NCBI GenBank assembly: GCA_021397845.1 | Contig: CM038047.1 | Coordinates: forward strand, 45,291,210 to 45,355,209 | DNA from: Areca catechu | Lineage: Eukaryota; Streptophyta; Magnoliopsida; Arecales; Arecaceae | Direction of reading: 5' to 3' | DNA length: 64,000 bases | Notes under the pieces: model-generated | Databases searched by the model: none | What the model was told of the DNA's origin: nothing | What the model saw: only the letters and a program-made list of their open reading frames with translations | Program-made: the position numbers and the translations under genes | In this document: positions 31,838 to 43,910 of the stretch, in pieces | How the letters are laid out: every line of letters begins with the position of its first letter | Position numbering within the stretch: the first letter of the stretch is position 1

Positions 31838-32580
31838 AATGCATCTATCCTCCTCCCTAAATCCAATCAAACCATCGGCCCCATCTCCATTTCAATCATT
31901 TTCCAAGCTTCCAAGAAAAGAGTCTCCTTTCCTTGAATCAAAGCAGTTGGTGCCGGATCTCGATCCCACTCTCCTTCTCCCCTGAACTATGGACCCTTAA
32001 GTTTCGACTCGTCAATGATGAGACCCTCTACGACCTTTTTTCTCTTGAGCTCCTCCTCGACCCTTGTCGAGATTGCTGGCCTTGCCAGCTATGACTACGT
32101 GGTTGTCGACATGGAGGATGACCCTAGTAGCTTTGCCAAGGTCCTCCCCTACCTTCGCATCCTCGATGCCGCCCACACCCCAACCATCCTCTACCTTCCG
32201 GAGATGTTTACTGCATGGGCCAAGAAGGCCCTAGACCTCGACCCCAGGGGCCTTATGTTCCTTATGATCAAGTCCCCAGCCACCGCCAAGCTTGCCTTCT
32301 CCTTCCATCATTGCCCACCATGCAGCATCCACAATTCCACCCACACAGCAGTGTGAGCACTCACTTATGGAATTGATGATGGCTACCTAGCATGGGAGGA
32401 GTTTTTGGTGCTGTGTGTAGAGACGATGGTGGAGCTAGTGGAGATCCAGGCAATTGCCAATGTCAAGGGGGTGGATATGATGCAGATAGAGCTACTAGAT
32501 CTTAATATAAGCATCTAGTATTTGTGGAATCCAAGAAACTAGAAGGTGAGAGAGGTGGTGAAAGAGGCAGAGAGAAGGTG
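31838..32580 (+). pseudogene. Captured HpcH/HpaI-type aldolase gene, broken
   Basis: The parent family is the class II aldolases that act on 2-keto acids (plant organelle members exist). A start at 31838 (MHLSSSLNPIKPSAPSPFQS) looks like a transit-peptide start. The next frames give ETLYDLF, LVEIAGLASYDYVVVDMEDD (core strand with VDME), LPYLRILDAAHTPTILYLPE, WAKKALDLDPRGLMFLMI, then YGIDDGYL, VETMVELVEIQAIANVKGVD and YLWNPRN with KVREVVKEAERR. The match runs colinearly over most of the family's length. Stops at about 31984, 32355 and 32517, a frameshift in the T run at 32036-32043, and a missing glycine-rich patch show it is dead. I saw no intron in it. Confidence 0.8.
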
Positions 32581-32593
32581 ATGGGAAGCATAT

Positions 32594-32846
32594 GGTTAAG
32601 GTTATTTTTGGTATTTTATTTTTGTAATCCAATCATGCTCCATCTTATTTTAAAATAATCTAATAAAAGCCGTATCAGTCAATTAATCCAAAATAATTTG
32701 CCACATAGACATCATGCCTCAATTATGAGGTCAGTGAAGCACATTGCAACAATTTAATAAATGTAGGGTTGACGTTACTGAAATTAGAGATATAGAAGGG
32801 TATTTATAAATCAAGATAAAATGTAAGGGTTTTTTACTTTTTATCC
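32594..32846 (-). repeat. Right terminal inverted repeat of the Pack-MULE
   Basis: Reverse complement of 31372-31620. Its outer edge on the minus strand is GGATAAAAAGTAAAAAACCC. Confidence 0.85.
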
Positions 32847-32858
32847 AAAAAAGTAACA

Positions 32859-33794
32859 TGTTGCTCCTCTCCAAGCTGGACAGACCGGGCATGCTAAAAT
32901 AGCTTTAGAGCTTCCGAGAGCCTTCAGAATACTAGCCGATGACCTTCAAGATTAGCACGATCAGCTTCTAAACCTACAAAAAAGTTTTCATCATTGAAAA
33001 ATTAGTGAGATTTTTCTAATGGGAAACCCTCCAATGCCTAAGTCAGCTTGGAGAGGAAGAATAGTGAGAATAAAATAGAGAAAGTGTTTCCTAAAAAAAA
33101 TCCCCTGGAGCTTTCCTCAACCCCCTATTTATAAAGGTTTAGGATTAAGTTGTTAGGCAGTTGTAACCATTTGTAAGATAGGTACGCTGTTAGGAAAGTT
33201 CTTAAGTCAATTAGGTCGTTAAGAGTTAGTTTATGAAGTAGTTTGTTGAGTATTTTATTATACTTCTTGATAACCACTTTACCAACCTTGCCGTAATAAC
33301 TCTATGACTTAAAAAGATATGCTTCATACTAAATAAAGTTATAAAACTTTACACTTGGCTCAGGTAAGTGATCGGTACCTGTCTGATAAGTAGTTGAGCA
33401 TCCTGTGCTTTGATAAGATATTGGCTCCTAGCTATCAGGCGTTCTTTGCCTTGATAAGAGAATGGCTTCCGGTCAATAGGCATTCTATGCCTTAGAAAGA
33501 TATGGATTCCTGGTTGATAGGCTTCCTGTGCCTTAGAAAGAGATAAGCTTCTAGCTGATAGGCATCCTACACCTTAGGAAGAGTTCAGTTTCTGGCTGAT
33601 AGGCATCTTGCATATTAGAAAGAGATTGGCTCTTGGTTGATGGTATCCTGCACCTTAGGAAGAGATCGGCTCTTGGTCGATAGGCATCCTGTACCTTAAA
33701 AAGAGATTAGCGACTGGTCGTATACTTTTTTACTTATTGAAACTGGTCATTACTTGTCCAAAGAAAGTTTTGACAAGTCATCTACCCTATAATA
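32859..33794 (-). repeat. 3' LTR of element C
   Basis: Aligns with 43911-44891 over its length. On the minus strand a TATA box (CTTTATAAATAG, 33136-33125) is clear. Units of about 55 bp (GGCATCCTGCACCTTAGGAAG-type) repeat at 33370-33720. The minus-strand purine tract AGTAGGGGACAAG lies next to its inner edge at 33795-33808. Confidence 0.9.
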
Positions 33795-34352
33795 CTTGTC
33801 CCCTACTTTCGATTTTGAAGAGACTTACTTAGTTCAAGTCGAAAGTATGATGATAAGCTTCCACAAGCTTTTGGTGAGATAAGATATCTAATTATATTGC
33901 ATCGTTGTTTCACTGTATGGCATTAAATATCGCGAGCACCATTTTGCGCTCTTTTCACGAAAATATCATTAAACTGGTAGTGGACAATTTTTCAAAAGTT
34001 AGTAACTCTTCGATCTATGGGATAAGCCCTCCAACCAATAAGGGTAACTCAGGTATAGCGAAGAGAGTGGCCTACACCTTTAGGTAGAGATCAAGTGACG
34101 TGGCTAGCATCCCAACGGTGAGGTGATTTAATCTAGTTCATTAAGCACCACTATAAATAGGGGTCTTTTCCTTCAACTAGGGTCTTTTGTCTTTTGTCTT
34201 TTTACCTTCATCTTCAAGTGAGTTACCAGGCAACCTCCTCCCTTCGAGATTTTTTTTCATTTGCTCCTAAAAATTTAGAGCTTCATCTTCTTTAGTAAGA
34301 GGTATTTAGCTTTCCCTTTCCTTTATTCTACTTGTCTATAGCCATAGCCCCT

Positions 34353-36486
34353 ATGATAAAAAGAGCCATTAGAAAAGTGAAGAGTTATGCTGGAACTATC
34401 GCAAGTTTGATACTAACTAAGGAAGGATACCCTATTCCTTCCGATGTTTCCATTAGACATTATAGGAGGGCCTTATAGGCCCTGAGTAAGAGAAGCCTAT
34501 GATTAAGGAAGCAAACTTGAGGAAACTTAGGGACAAGCATTCCATCCCTGATGTCATTAGAATAACTATGCCAGGTCTGGAAGATAGAATTATGTCTCCT
34601 CTGCCTAGGTGTGTTGCTTTTTATCAGGACATATTCGATACCTGACTTCAGTTCCCTCTTCATCAATTTATTAAGGATGTCCTAAATTACTATAAGGTAA
34701 CTCTAACTCAGTTCTCCCTGAATGTCTTTAGAGTAATTATTAGCTTCCTCTTTATTTGAAATATGGTTAAGATAGAGCCAAGATGTTCTTTGTTTTAAGC
34801 CATCTTTATATTGAAATCCCATCCACATGACAAGGAGTGGTACTATTTTCGGCCATAGATAGTTATGTAAACTTGTAGTGGGCATCCTGTCTTCTATCTA
34901 TGGATGGAAGGATATATTTTTTTTATCTCTTCGGACCAACCTTTAGATATTAGGTCTTCCTGGTGCAGGGCTCAAATAGAGCTCAATTACAATAAAACTC
35001 CCTTAGATGAAGACTTAGAGCATTATCATAAACTACTAGAAGTCCATATTCCAGGGTTCAAACTTTTCCTAACCAATCAGGCCTTGTATGATACAGTATC
35101 AGCCTAGTCGATCCTTAAAGTATGTTCGACCACTTTGGATCTATTTCCATTTCTTTCTTTGTTTTTGTGTAGTTATCAAATTTGATCGATCTCTTAATCA
35201 CTATTCGAGATTTTGTTTATAGAAATGAAGTTTGATTGGGAGAGACTGCAAAAGGTAGCTAAGAGGAAAAAGCTGGACACTGTTCATCAAAAGGCCAAGA
35301 GGAAGAGGTTTGCTGAAACTTTGTTATCGATGTCTTCCTTGAGCATGCCTATGTCAGAGAGTAGCCAATCTCTTGCTCCCATAGAACTGTCATTGCTAAC
35401 TCCTCTGGTGACCAGTCCGATCGGGTCATTGGTTATTGTTCGACCATTTTTGACAACCAGTCTGACTAATTCATTGGATAATTGACAACTTTCGATGACT
35501 AGCCAACCAGATCATCAGAGGGTCAACCACCATCTCTAGTAGTTGTTGTTGGCTAGTCCTTGAGTGCTCAAGAAAAGCACATTATTCCACATAAAAGGTT
35601 GAGGGTGAGTGATGCTAGCTGTAGGGATCCGAGGCTCGCTCAAGAGCTATTGGAAATGATCTCCTTCTTGCTGACAGAGAGGAGCACAAAACACATACTC
35701 CTTTCCAAGTCCTTGGCAATAGCAATCTTGGGATCTTTCAGGTAAATGCTTCTTCACCTTGCTGCTTCTCTCTTTCTCCTTTTCTATTCCTTTTCTCTTT
35801 CTTCTGAATTGATCCCTTTATTTCTCTTTTTAGCTTCTCTCCAATGTCAGTCACCTTAGAAACTTCTTTATCATATATGATGAGGTGAAGAATGACTTGA
35901 GAAGGAAGCTATCGATGGACAAAAAGGCAGTAAAAAAGGTGACTGGCCAGGTTAAAATCATCGACGCCCAAGCTAATGCTATAGAAGCCTAGAGGGATGT
36001 TGCTAAGGCCTAGAAGATTGTTGCTGAGGTCCAAAGGATTGAATTGGAGGTCACAACCTCTATAGAAATAAGTTGTTTGAAGATCAACCTCTCTGATATT
36101 AATAAAGAGATCGAAATAACTTGAGCTTTCATCCAAAAACTCTGGGAGAAGAAGGAGAGATAAGAGAAGGAGCTCAAAGAGGCCAAGAAAAAGACTATAA
36201 AAGAATACAAATTATTCGAGGATTTCTTGGATGATGTAGCTGAAGGATCGGTGAGCACTTTTCATGAGGGTTGAAGGACTGCAAGTGCAAAGTGAAGAAA
36301 ATTTTTCTAGATATCAATGTTGCTCTTCATATCTCAAGCATCAGCAACCCATTAGAAGAGGAGGCAAGTGGGGTGCGAGTTGACACTGGTGCACATGTCG
36401 AAGCCCCTTCTTCGATTGCTCCAGAAGCAACAACCATTGCTGAGATACCAGAAGCACCTACGAATGCCCTACCGAAAGCTAACTGA
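34353..36486 (+). pseudogene. Accessory ORF of element C (Transposase_28-like plus coiled coil)
   Basis: It runs against the element's gag-pol, as in A and B. The start region has MIKRAIRKVKSYAGTIASLI; then RCVAFYQDIFDT, LQFPLHQFIKDVLNYYKVTL and MEGYIFFISSDQPLDIRSSW (34610-34965), which match the A protein's domain in order. ELNYNKTPLDEDLEHYHKLL follows. After 35213 a basic stretch and a helical, Lys/Glu-rich coiled coil (35890-36230) lead to FLDDVAEGSVSTFHEG and DCKCKVKKIFLDINV near 36270, like the C-terminal block of the A gene. Many in-frame stops (for example near 34468, 34643, 35107) mark it dead. Confidence 0.7.
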
Positions 36487-36489
36487 TCA

Positions 36490-37389
36490 AGCAGTAGAAG
36501 TATGAAGGCTTTTTCTTTTTGTATATTACTTCTTTTTTTTTTCAACTTTTGTCTTTCTAGTTGGTAGCTTGAGAACATTCTACTTTGTAAACATATGTAG
36601 AGCAATTAAACCTATATTTCTAAACCAGTGTTTTTCTTTTTTCATTTCTATGATGCTTTGAATGTATGTAGCCATATGAGATTGCTTGCATAGCCTGCTG
36701 TAGTATGGTGGCCATTGTTGTAGATAAAGTGGTCAAGGTTTTGCCCATACCTGAAGAAGTGGTTGGTGATCCTTCAAGATCTTCGATTGAAATACAAGTC
36801 AGGAAGAAGGTATCCATCTTTGAAGTGATATAGATGGCTCTAGAGATATCAAGGATTGGTGCAATAAGATATAAAGTAATTACCGAGAACATGTATCTTT
36901 TTTTGCCTTTAAGTTAGGTTTCAATAGGTACATTCGAAAGATGAAGGAATTCTTTCTAAACATAGATATAAGTTTTCTTACCTTAACAGATCTGGATACT
37001 CAGTCTTTAATAGAAGAGGTGTTAGAGGGGACTCGTACTCTTTCATTATCATCGCTAGCATTACTTTGGATGTTGGATGGGAGATAGTAGCTTCTGGCCC
37101 CCCGGTCAAAGAATATCCTCCTTTAGAATATGCAGGAGCTTCAAGCAGTGAGAAAGATAAGATCCCAATGCTTCATTTGTCAAGCCTCCAAGAGCTCCAA
37201 GGTTAAAAAGAAGAATAAGATATACATTTTTTTGCTAATGTAACTTAAAAGAATTTTTTTCAAGGATCAATGAAAAGAAAATATTTTTCACCGATGTCGT
37301 TGTTGAGTGCATGCTCTTAGAACTTTAATATAGCTATATGGAATTTGTCAATATTCATTTGATTAGAATAAATAAGCTATATGAAATTT
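36490..37389 (+). other. Spacer between accessory ORF and array, element C
   Basis: AT-rich, with short frames only. I see no domain here. Confidence 0.4.
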
Positions 37390-38530
37390 AGGCTCCCTGA
37401 GTCGATCACTTTTGAGAGCATATAGGCTACCTAAGCCTTTCTTGATTATATTAATTAGTATTTTATCTTCTCAATCTTCCTCTTGATCACTTTAAAGTAA
37501 GCAATGGCTTCCTGAGCCTGATTAGAAGTTAGATCATGTTTGTGCCCCCTACCCAATTATTTTGGAGTAGAAGATGGATTCCTGATCTTGATCAATGTTA
37601 GACAATGCCTATGCCTTCTATCCATCACTTTAGAGTAAACAATGACTTCCTGAGCCTAATTGAAAGTTTGAACAATGCCAGTGTCCTCTGCCTGACTATT
37701 TTGGAGTAAAAGATGGCATCCTAAGTTTGGTTGGAAGTTAGAAAATGTTTGTACCTTCTACCTGATCACTTTAGAAAGAAGACAACTTCTTGGGCTTGAT
37801 TGAAAGTTAGGCAATGTCTATGCTTTCTATCCAATCACTTTAGAGTAGATGATGGCTTTTTGAGCCTGATTAAAAGTTTGGATAATGCTTGTGCCATCTA
37901 CTCGACCATTTTAGAGTATACGATGGCTTCATAAACCTGATCAAAGTTTGAGCAACGCATGTGCCCTTTACCCAACCACTTTAGAGTAGATGATGACTTC
38001 TTGAGCCTAATAGAAAGTTTGGACAATGCATATGCCGTTACTCGACCACTTTAGAGTAGACGATGAATTTTTGAGTCTGATCAAAAGTTTAGACTATGTC
38101 TGTGCCCTCTACCCAACCATTTTGGCATAGAAGATGGCCTCATGAGTCTGATCAGAAGTTAGGCAATGTCTATACCTCCTACCCTAGAAGATGGCTTCGT
38201 AGGACTGATTGGAAGTTAATTAGGCAATGTCTGTACCTTCTATGCGATCACTTTAGAATAGATTATGGTTTCTTGAATCTGATCGAAAGTTTGGACAATG
38301 CCTGTGCCCTCTATCTAACTGCTTTAGAGTAGATAATAGTTTTCTAATCCTGATTGAAACTTTGGATAATGCATGTGCCTTCTACCTAACTACTTTAGAG
38401 TAGATGATAACTTCTTGAGTTTGATCGGAAGTTTAAGCAACACCTATACTCTCTACTCGATCACTTTAGAGTAGATGATGGCTTCTTGATCCTGATCAAA
38501 AGTTTGGATAACGCCTGTGCCTTTTATTCA
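37390..38530 (-). repeat. ~70-bp tandem array after pol, element C
   Basis: TTTAGAGTAGA-type marks recur at about 37561, 37629, 37703, 37771, 37840, 37909, 37980, 38050, 38120, 38250, 38321, 38394 and 38464. Each unit has a form of GAGCCTGATTGGAAGTT, AATGCCTGTGCC and CTACCCGACCACTTTAGAG. About 15 copies. Confidence 0.9.
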
Positions 38531-38579
38531 CTCATTTTATGAAATTAATAGAGGTACCTTTCTAAAAGAAAAGAATTTA

Positions 38580-39480
38580 TTGATAACATTTATTCAAATA
38601 TCAGAATTCTACGATCTTGGGATTGGAGTTCCATTTAACTTTTTCAAGTTATATATCCCAGGTCTAATGGTCTTTAATATTTTATGGGGCCCTTCCCAAT
38701 TAGGTGTGAGTTTTTCTTACTCTTTGTAGGTTCTGAAACTTTAGCTCATTGAAGGGTAAGATTTCCTTGCTAGAAGATTTTGATTTTGATTCTAGAGTTG
38801 TAGTATTGGATGACTTTCTATTTAAAAGTTGCCATCTTGATATATGCTTTCTCCTAGACTTCTAAATGGTCAAGGCTCTCTTGTAGTTTTTCTTTATTAG
38901 TATTTTTATCATATTCTTTTATTCGATTGAAAACTAAGCCAATCTCTAAAGGGATGACTACTTTTGCCCTAAAAGTCAATTTGAAAGGTGTTTCACTAAT
39001 TAGGGCATAAGGAATTATTCAAAGGACCAAATAGCACTGTCCAACTCATCAACCTAAAGGACTTTCACTCGATTAAGTTTGGACTTCAAGTCTTGAAGAA
39101 TGATTTGACTGGTCACTTATATTTCCTTATTGAATTGTGGGTGCCCTATTAATGTGAACCTTTATTCAATATACAAATTTGAGCAGAATTCTTGAAATCT
39201 TTTGCTATCAAACTGCCTTCCATTATTGGAGATAACATACCTGGACAATCTAAGTTGATAGATAATAGACTTCTAGCTGAAGTCTTGAACTTTCTTCTCA
39301 GTTATCTGGGCCAAGGGTTCAGCTTCCATCCATCTGGTGAAGTAATCGATCACCACTAATAAGAATTTTCTTTACCCAATTGCTATTATAAATGGTTTGA
39401 GGATATCAATTTTTCACATATCAATTAGCCATGGGACTAGAATCTAAGTGATTGACATCGAAAGCTTTCTCTGGATTTAG
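38580..39480 (-). pseudogene. int: Integrase of element C
   Basis: On the minus strand: VVIDYFTRWMEAEPLAQIT (about 39360-39300), then SNNGRQFDSKRFQEFC (39240-39190), IGHPQFNKEI (39150-39120), giving the core catalytic residues, with stops and frameshifts between. The C-terminal part reads KLTPNWEGPHKILKTIRPGI and YNLKKLNG (38710-38620), the counterpart of the last block in A. No chromodomain follows. Confidence 0.8.
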
Positions 39481-39989
39481 CAAATTTTTGGCACCGATCA
39501 CATTTTTGGATAAAGTCTATAACATTTTGTTGTATAATAAGCCAGTAAAATCCTTATCTTAGAAATTTGTAGGCAAGAGTTCTTCCTTCTATATGGCTAC
39601 CATAGATGTCTTCATGAACTTTTCAAAGGATATAGTCAGTTTCAAAAGGATGTAGACATCAGAGTACAGGTATTGAAAATATTTTTTATAAAGTTGCTTG
39701 TTAAAGAGGATATACTATAGGGCTTGTCGCCTGATTCTATGGACTTTTCTCTCACTTATTAGGAGATTTTTGTATCAAGGAATCTATCAGTGGATCAATC
39801 CAGGTTGGTTCATGTCTAGTTGTACAACAATAGAGGCTTTTTTGATGCTAAAAGATTTTAATTATTCAAAAAAGATCTTTTGAAGATTCAAGCAGTTTGA
39901 CATGGCAAGACGTAACAAAGCATTTGCTCAAGTATTTTTTGATCTAGAAATTTATTGGATTTCTATAACTCTAAAATTTGAGGATAACT

Positions 39990-40260
39990 CTTTAATCTTT
40001 TAAAGGTATTTGATTATAGCTGGCTCTTTGGTTTCGTAGTCTCCTTGGACTTAGTGGATGACCATTTAAGAGTCAGAAAAAACTTTAATCCAATCAATTT
40101 TGATCTTTTGGCTATTTTCAATCTAGCAATTAATATTTCATATTCAACCCCATTATTGGTTGTATTAAAGCCAAATCTTAGGACATACTCCATCACTATC
40201 ATATTAGAATTTATGAGAATTAATCTGTCTCCACTTTTTTAGGAGTTTGAGGTAGCATCG
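39990..40260 (-). pseudogene. Archaeal-type RNase H of element C
   Basis: MEYVLRFGFNTTNNGVEYEI followed by LIARLKIAKRSKL is the same motif as in element A (ATNNQAEYEALLAGL). The rest is worn. It lies between RT/RNase H and integrase, which supports Tat membership. Confidence 0.75.
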
Positions 40261-40619
40261 ACATGCAGAATCCAAGAAGGTATAGTTGGTTCTTCTTTCG
40301 ATCTCTTTTTTTCTCTTCTTCATTAGGTATGGTGCATTCCATGATAAAGTCTGCAAGGACCTGAACTTTCATGCTGAGGTGAGGTTTGTATTCAATATAA
40401 AATTCTTCTAATTCGATTGCCCACTTGACTAGATGCCTCGATGTATATGGTCTTCAAAGTATGAATTTTAAAGACTGATCTATTAAGATAACAATAGAGT
40501 AGGACTAAAAATATGGCCAAAGTTTTTTTGATGTAATGACAAGAGTATAGATCATCTTCTCTACCTTAGTATATTTTACTTCTACGTCTCTTAATATTTT
40601 GCTAGTATAATAATGAGCT

Positions 40620-41750
40620 TTTGTACATCTATATCTTCTTTGACCAAAATAGAGTTAATAGTATAAGGAGAAATAGATAAGTAAAGATAAAGTAGCTCAC
40701 CTTCTTTTGGCCTTGCATCAATAGAGAAGAGCCAAGATATTTCTTTAGATCTTCAAAGGTTGATTGGTAGTTTTCTAACCACTCAAAGTTATCAGTATGC
40801 CTTTGGACTTTAAAGAATGACAACTAATTTTCAATTGATTAGGAAATAAATTATCTAAGTAAAGCTATCCGACCAGTTAAGAATTGAACCTTCTTATTTC
40901 AGGGGTGCCTCATCTTAAGAAGTGCTTGGTTTTTCTTAGGGTTGGCTTCAATTCCTCTCCGAGTCACCATAAAATCCAAAGACTTTTTGATATAATATCA
41001 AATACACACTTATTTGGATGGAGTTTCATCTGTTACCATCTTAACTCGTTGAAGGCTTCTTCCCAGTTAGCTATTTAACGATTAACCTTTATACTCTTAA
41101 CAAGCATATCATCCATATAGACTTATATATTTTTTTTATCTAGTTTTTAAAGACTCTGTTAATTAGATATTGGCAAGTAGTTCCTGTATTCTTTAACCTA
41201 AAAGGCATCATTTTATAATAGTAAAAGCTATTACTTCTTTAACCTAAAAGACATCATTTTATAATAGCAAAGTCCTTTTTCAGTCATAAAGACCGTCTTC
41301 TTTTCATCTTCTTATGCCATTCAAATTTAATTATATCTTGAAATAGCATCCATAAAGCTTAGTAATTTATGTTTGGAAGTGGCATCAATAAGTTAGTTAA
41401 TTCTTGGCAAGGGATAGTTATCTTTCGAACAAGCTTTTTTAAGATCAATATAGTCAATGCAGATTCCCTACTTGTCATTTATCTTCTTGACCATAACTAT
41501 ATTGATTATCTAATCTGGATAGCGAGTCTCTCAAATGAAGCCTGCCTTTAGAAGCTTGTCTGCTTCCTTCTTGATGGCTTTGTCTTTTTTAGAGTAAAAC
41601 TTATCTTCTTCTATCTAATAGAAGGATAAAGAGGGTCCATACTAAGCTTGTGGTTGATGATGTCAGTAGGTATATCAAGCATATTGGTAGCTATTCAGGC
41701 AAAGATATCGGTTTTTGCTCGAAGGAATAAGATCAACCATTCTTTGACTT
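40620..41750 (-). pseudogene. pol: Reverse transcriptase of element C
   Basis: From the 5' side on the minus strand: a worn N-terminal part with GICIDYIDLKKACSKDNYPL (about 41480), then YMDDMLV at 41119-41099, the catalytic box with both aspartates, and FFKVQRHTDNFEWLENYQST with FEDLKKYL (40820-40745), the connection to RNase H. Many stops lie between these blocks. A 35-40 bp stretch near 41210-41265 (CTTTAACCTAAAAG, CATCATTTTATAATAG) is a small tandem duplication inside the RT. Confidence 0.82.
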
Positions 41751-41989
41751 CAGGAGCCTAAAGAGATCTGATTTGAATGTTTTTATCTAGATCATCTTCT
41801 AAAAAATGTTTATCAACTATTCAGTAGGCTCTCCTCTATTTGTCGTAATGTCTTCTTAGACATTTAACTCATTTATGGAGCCTTTATCTATTTTGGGATT
41901 CTTGACAACTACAAAAAAATACTGTCTTGCTAATACCTGATCTCCTATGATCTTTACAATTTCTTGCTTGGTCGAAAAGCAGACGAATA

Positions 41990-42300
41990 AAAGGTAGGTA
42001 GAGACTACTGCTCTTAACGTATTTAACCATGGTCGTCTAAGAATAGCATTATAAGATGATAGTATTCGGACGACCAGGAAATTAGTAGGACTATTACTTG
42101 TTTAGGTAGTTGACCTGCAATTACTGGTAAGAAGATCGCTTCTTCTGTAATAACATAGTTCCCAAAGGAGCCAATGTGTAGAGTATTCATCCTTTTTAGC
42201 ATTTCAAATGATAAATTCATTCTCTGAAATGATCATAGAATAAGATATTAGCAAAGCTTCCATTATCAACTAGAACTTTTTATATCATATTTGGCCACCA
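41990..42300 (-). pseudogene. pro: Protease region of element C
   Basis: The minus strand reads MNLSFEMLKRMNTLHIGSFG and FLPVIAGQLPKQVIVLLI, the C-terminal half of a retropepsin-type domain, with a worn active-site stretch just before. It matches the layout seen at 2559-2996 in A. Confidence 0.6.
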
Positions 42301-42343
42301 TCATAAAGACAATGACCACATTATTGTGGAATCTGAATCTCCT

Positions 42344-43795
42344 TTATATCTTCATCAGAAAAAGTAATAATGTTCTTGTGTTGGGAATTAGTTGGTTTTG
42401 CCGTGCCTTTTTTTGGTGGTTCCTCATCTTGTATTCCTGCCCCCTACCTGTGAAGAGGCCAAAGATTATGCCGACCATTTTGTAGTTGGCAGGGCTTAGC
42501 TCAGCTATATGCTCAAGATGCATCCAAGGAATTTCTTCTTTTTTCTGGCTATTGATGTATTTGTTGAGGTAACCCCTATCGACTAGGTTCTCAATCTTTT
42601 GTTTCAACTTTAGTAGTCTTCCATATCATGACTATGATCTTTATGGAAGTGGTAGTATTTGCTCTTATCTCTCTTTTCTAGTGGACCTTTCATAGGCAGT
42701 GGTTGGCATAGATAGTCATTATTCTTAATCTCCATCAGAATTTGAGATGGAAAGGTAGTCAAAGGGGTATAACTGGTGAATTATTGATCAAGGTGATTTG
42801 GCTTTGAATTATTCAGGAGTTTGGCAATTTCTGGCTAAATATAAGTTTCTTTCTCATGCGCCTGCTTCTTTCTGCTCTATTTCTTTTCTTCCTCATTTTG
42901 ATGGAGAAAATGACTCTCTTAGCTTGGGCATATTTTTCTACATGTATGAGGAGATCAGTATAATTTCTTGAAAAGTTTTTATCCAAGGAGAAACTCAGGC
43001 AACCACTTTGGAGTCCTCACTTTAGGGCTGACATAAAGATAGACTCGTTGAAATCTATGACTTTCAATGTAGCCACATTAAAGTACATCACATAGTTTTA
43101 AAGTGTTTCTCCTTCTTTCTGCTTAATGGAGAAGAGACAATTATTATTCTTTGGCTATGGTCGATGACTGCCTAGCAGCTAGTTGCTTAGCTATTAGAAA
43201 GAGTAAATAGATCTAGGTAGCAGAATTAAAATCACATCATGATGGCTTTCTTTAAAGTTACTAGGAAGGCCAAGCACAATAAGATGTCAAATATACCTTG
43301 GAATCTCATAAGAGCCTTATATTCCTCCAAGTGATCAACGAGATTAGTAAAACCATCATAGGGTTGAACTAATAGCATCTTGACTGATGAAAAATCGGTT
43401 CATTCATTATCTCTTCAGATAAAGGAGATTGAGTATTGAAGTCATGAAAGCTACTTCGATGGCAGTTCTCTACATAAATTTTACCAAGTGTGGCTTCTAA
43501 CTCTCGAACTTTCTTTTTAATATCACCCTCTTATTGAGAGTGATGATTCGAAGGATGTACTAGGATCGAATCTCCCTAGGAATCCTCTTGGAGTGGTGGT
43601 GATGGTTCCTTCCTTCTTGAGGTGGAATTGATTATCGGATTTCTTCCTCCCTGCAAGGAGGTTGGTGACTCTTGTCCCCTCTACTAGATTGGTGCCAGTG
43701 GTTCTGTTGGAATGATTCAGTTGGTAGAGCAGGAGGCTGAATGATAGTTCGTTGAAGGACATGGATAGTGCTTGTAAGTAGCTAGACCTACTCAA
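42344..43795 (-). pseudogene. gag: gag of element C
   Basis: The N-terminal frame (43795-43523) ends in EGTITTTPRGFLGRFDPSTS. Next, LVDHLEEYKALMRFQG near 43350 is the counterpart of DHLESYKALMRVQG in A. Near the end MKQKIENLVDRGYLNKYINS (42607) fits the segment after the zinc knuckle. At least five stops or frameshifts break it. Confidence 0.72.
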
Positions 43796-43910
43796 TCAGA
43801 GTATCGAGCCTTTGATCAGTAGCAGGAGTAGGTTAGGGATTCCTTACCTTGACTTTTGTCATGCTAGTATCATTTTGAGAATATTGTTGTCGGAGGTCTT
43901 CTTCTCATTA

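Larger units (their letters stand above)
31372..32846 (+). mobile_element. Pack-MULE carrying an aldolase gene copy
   Basis: Inverted terminal repeats of about 250 bp (31372-31620 and 32594-32846) enclose captured gene sequence. Blocks shared between one end and the reverse complement of the other include GATTTATAAATA, CATTTATTAAATT, AATGACTGATA-type, TTTAAAATAAGATG and CCAAAAATAA. AAAGAAGTA (31363-31371) and AAAAAAGTA (32847-32855) are a possible 9-bp target duplicate with one mismatch; since the site is A-rich this is weaker evidence. Long inverted repeats, 9-bp duplicate and captured host exons together define a Pack-MULE. There is no transposase. Confidence 0.82.
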
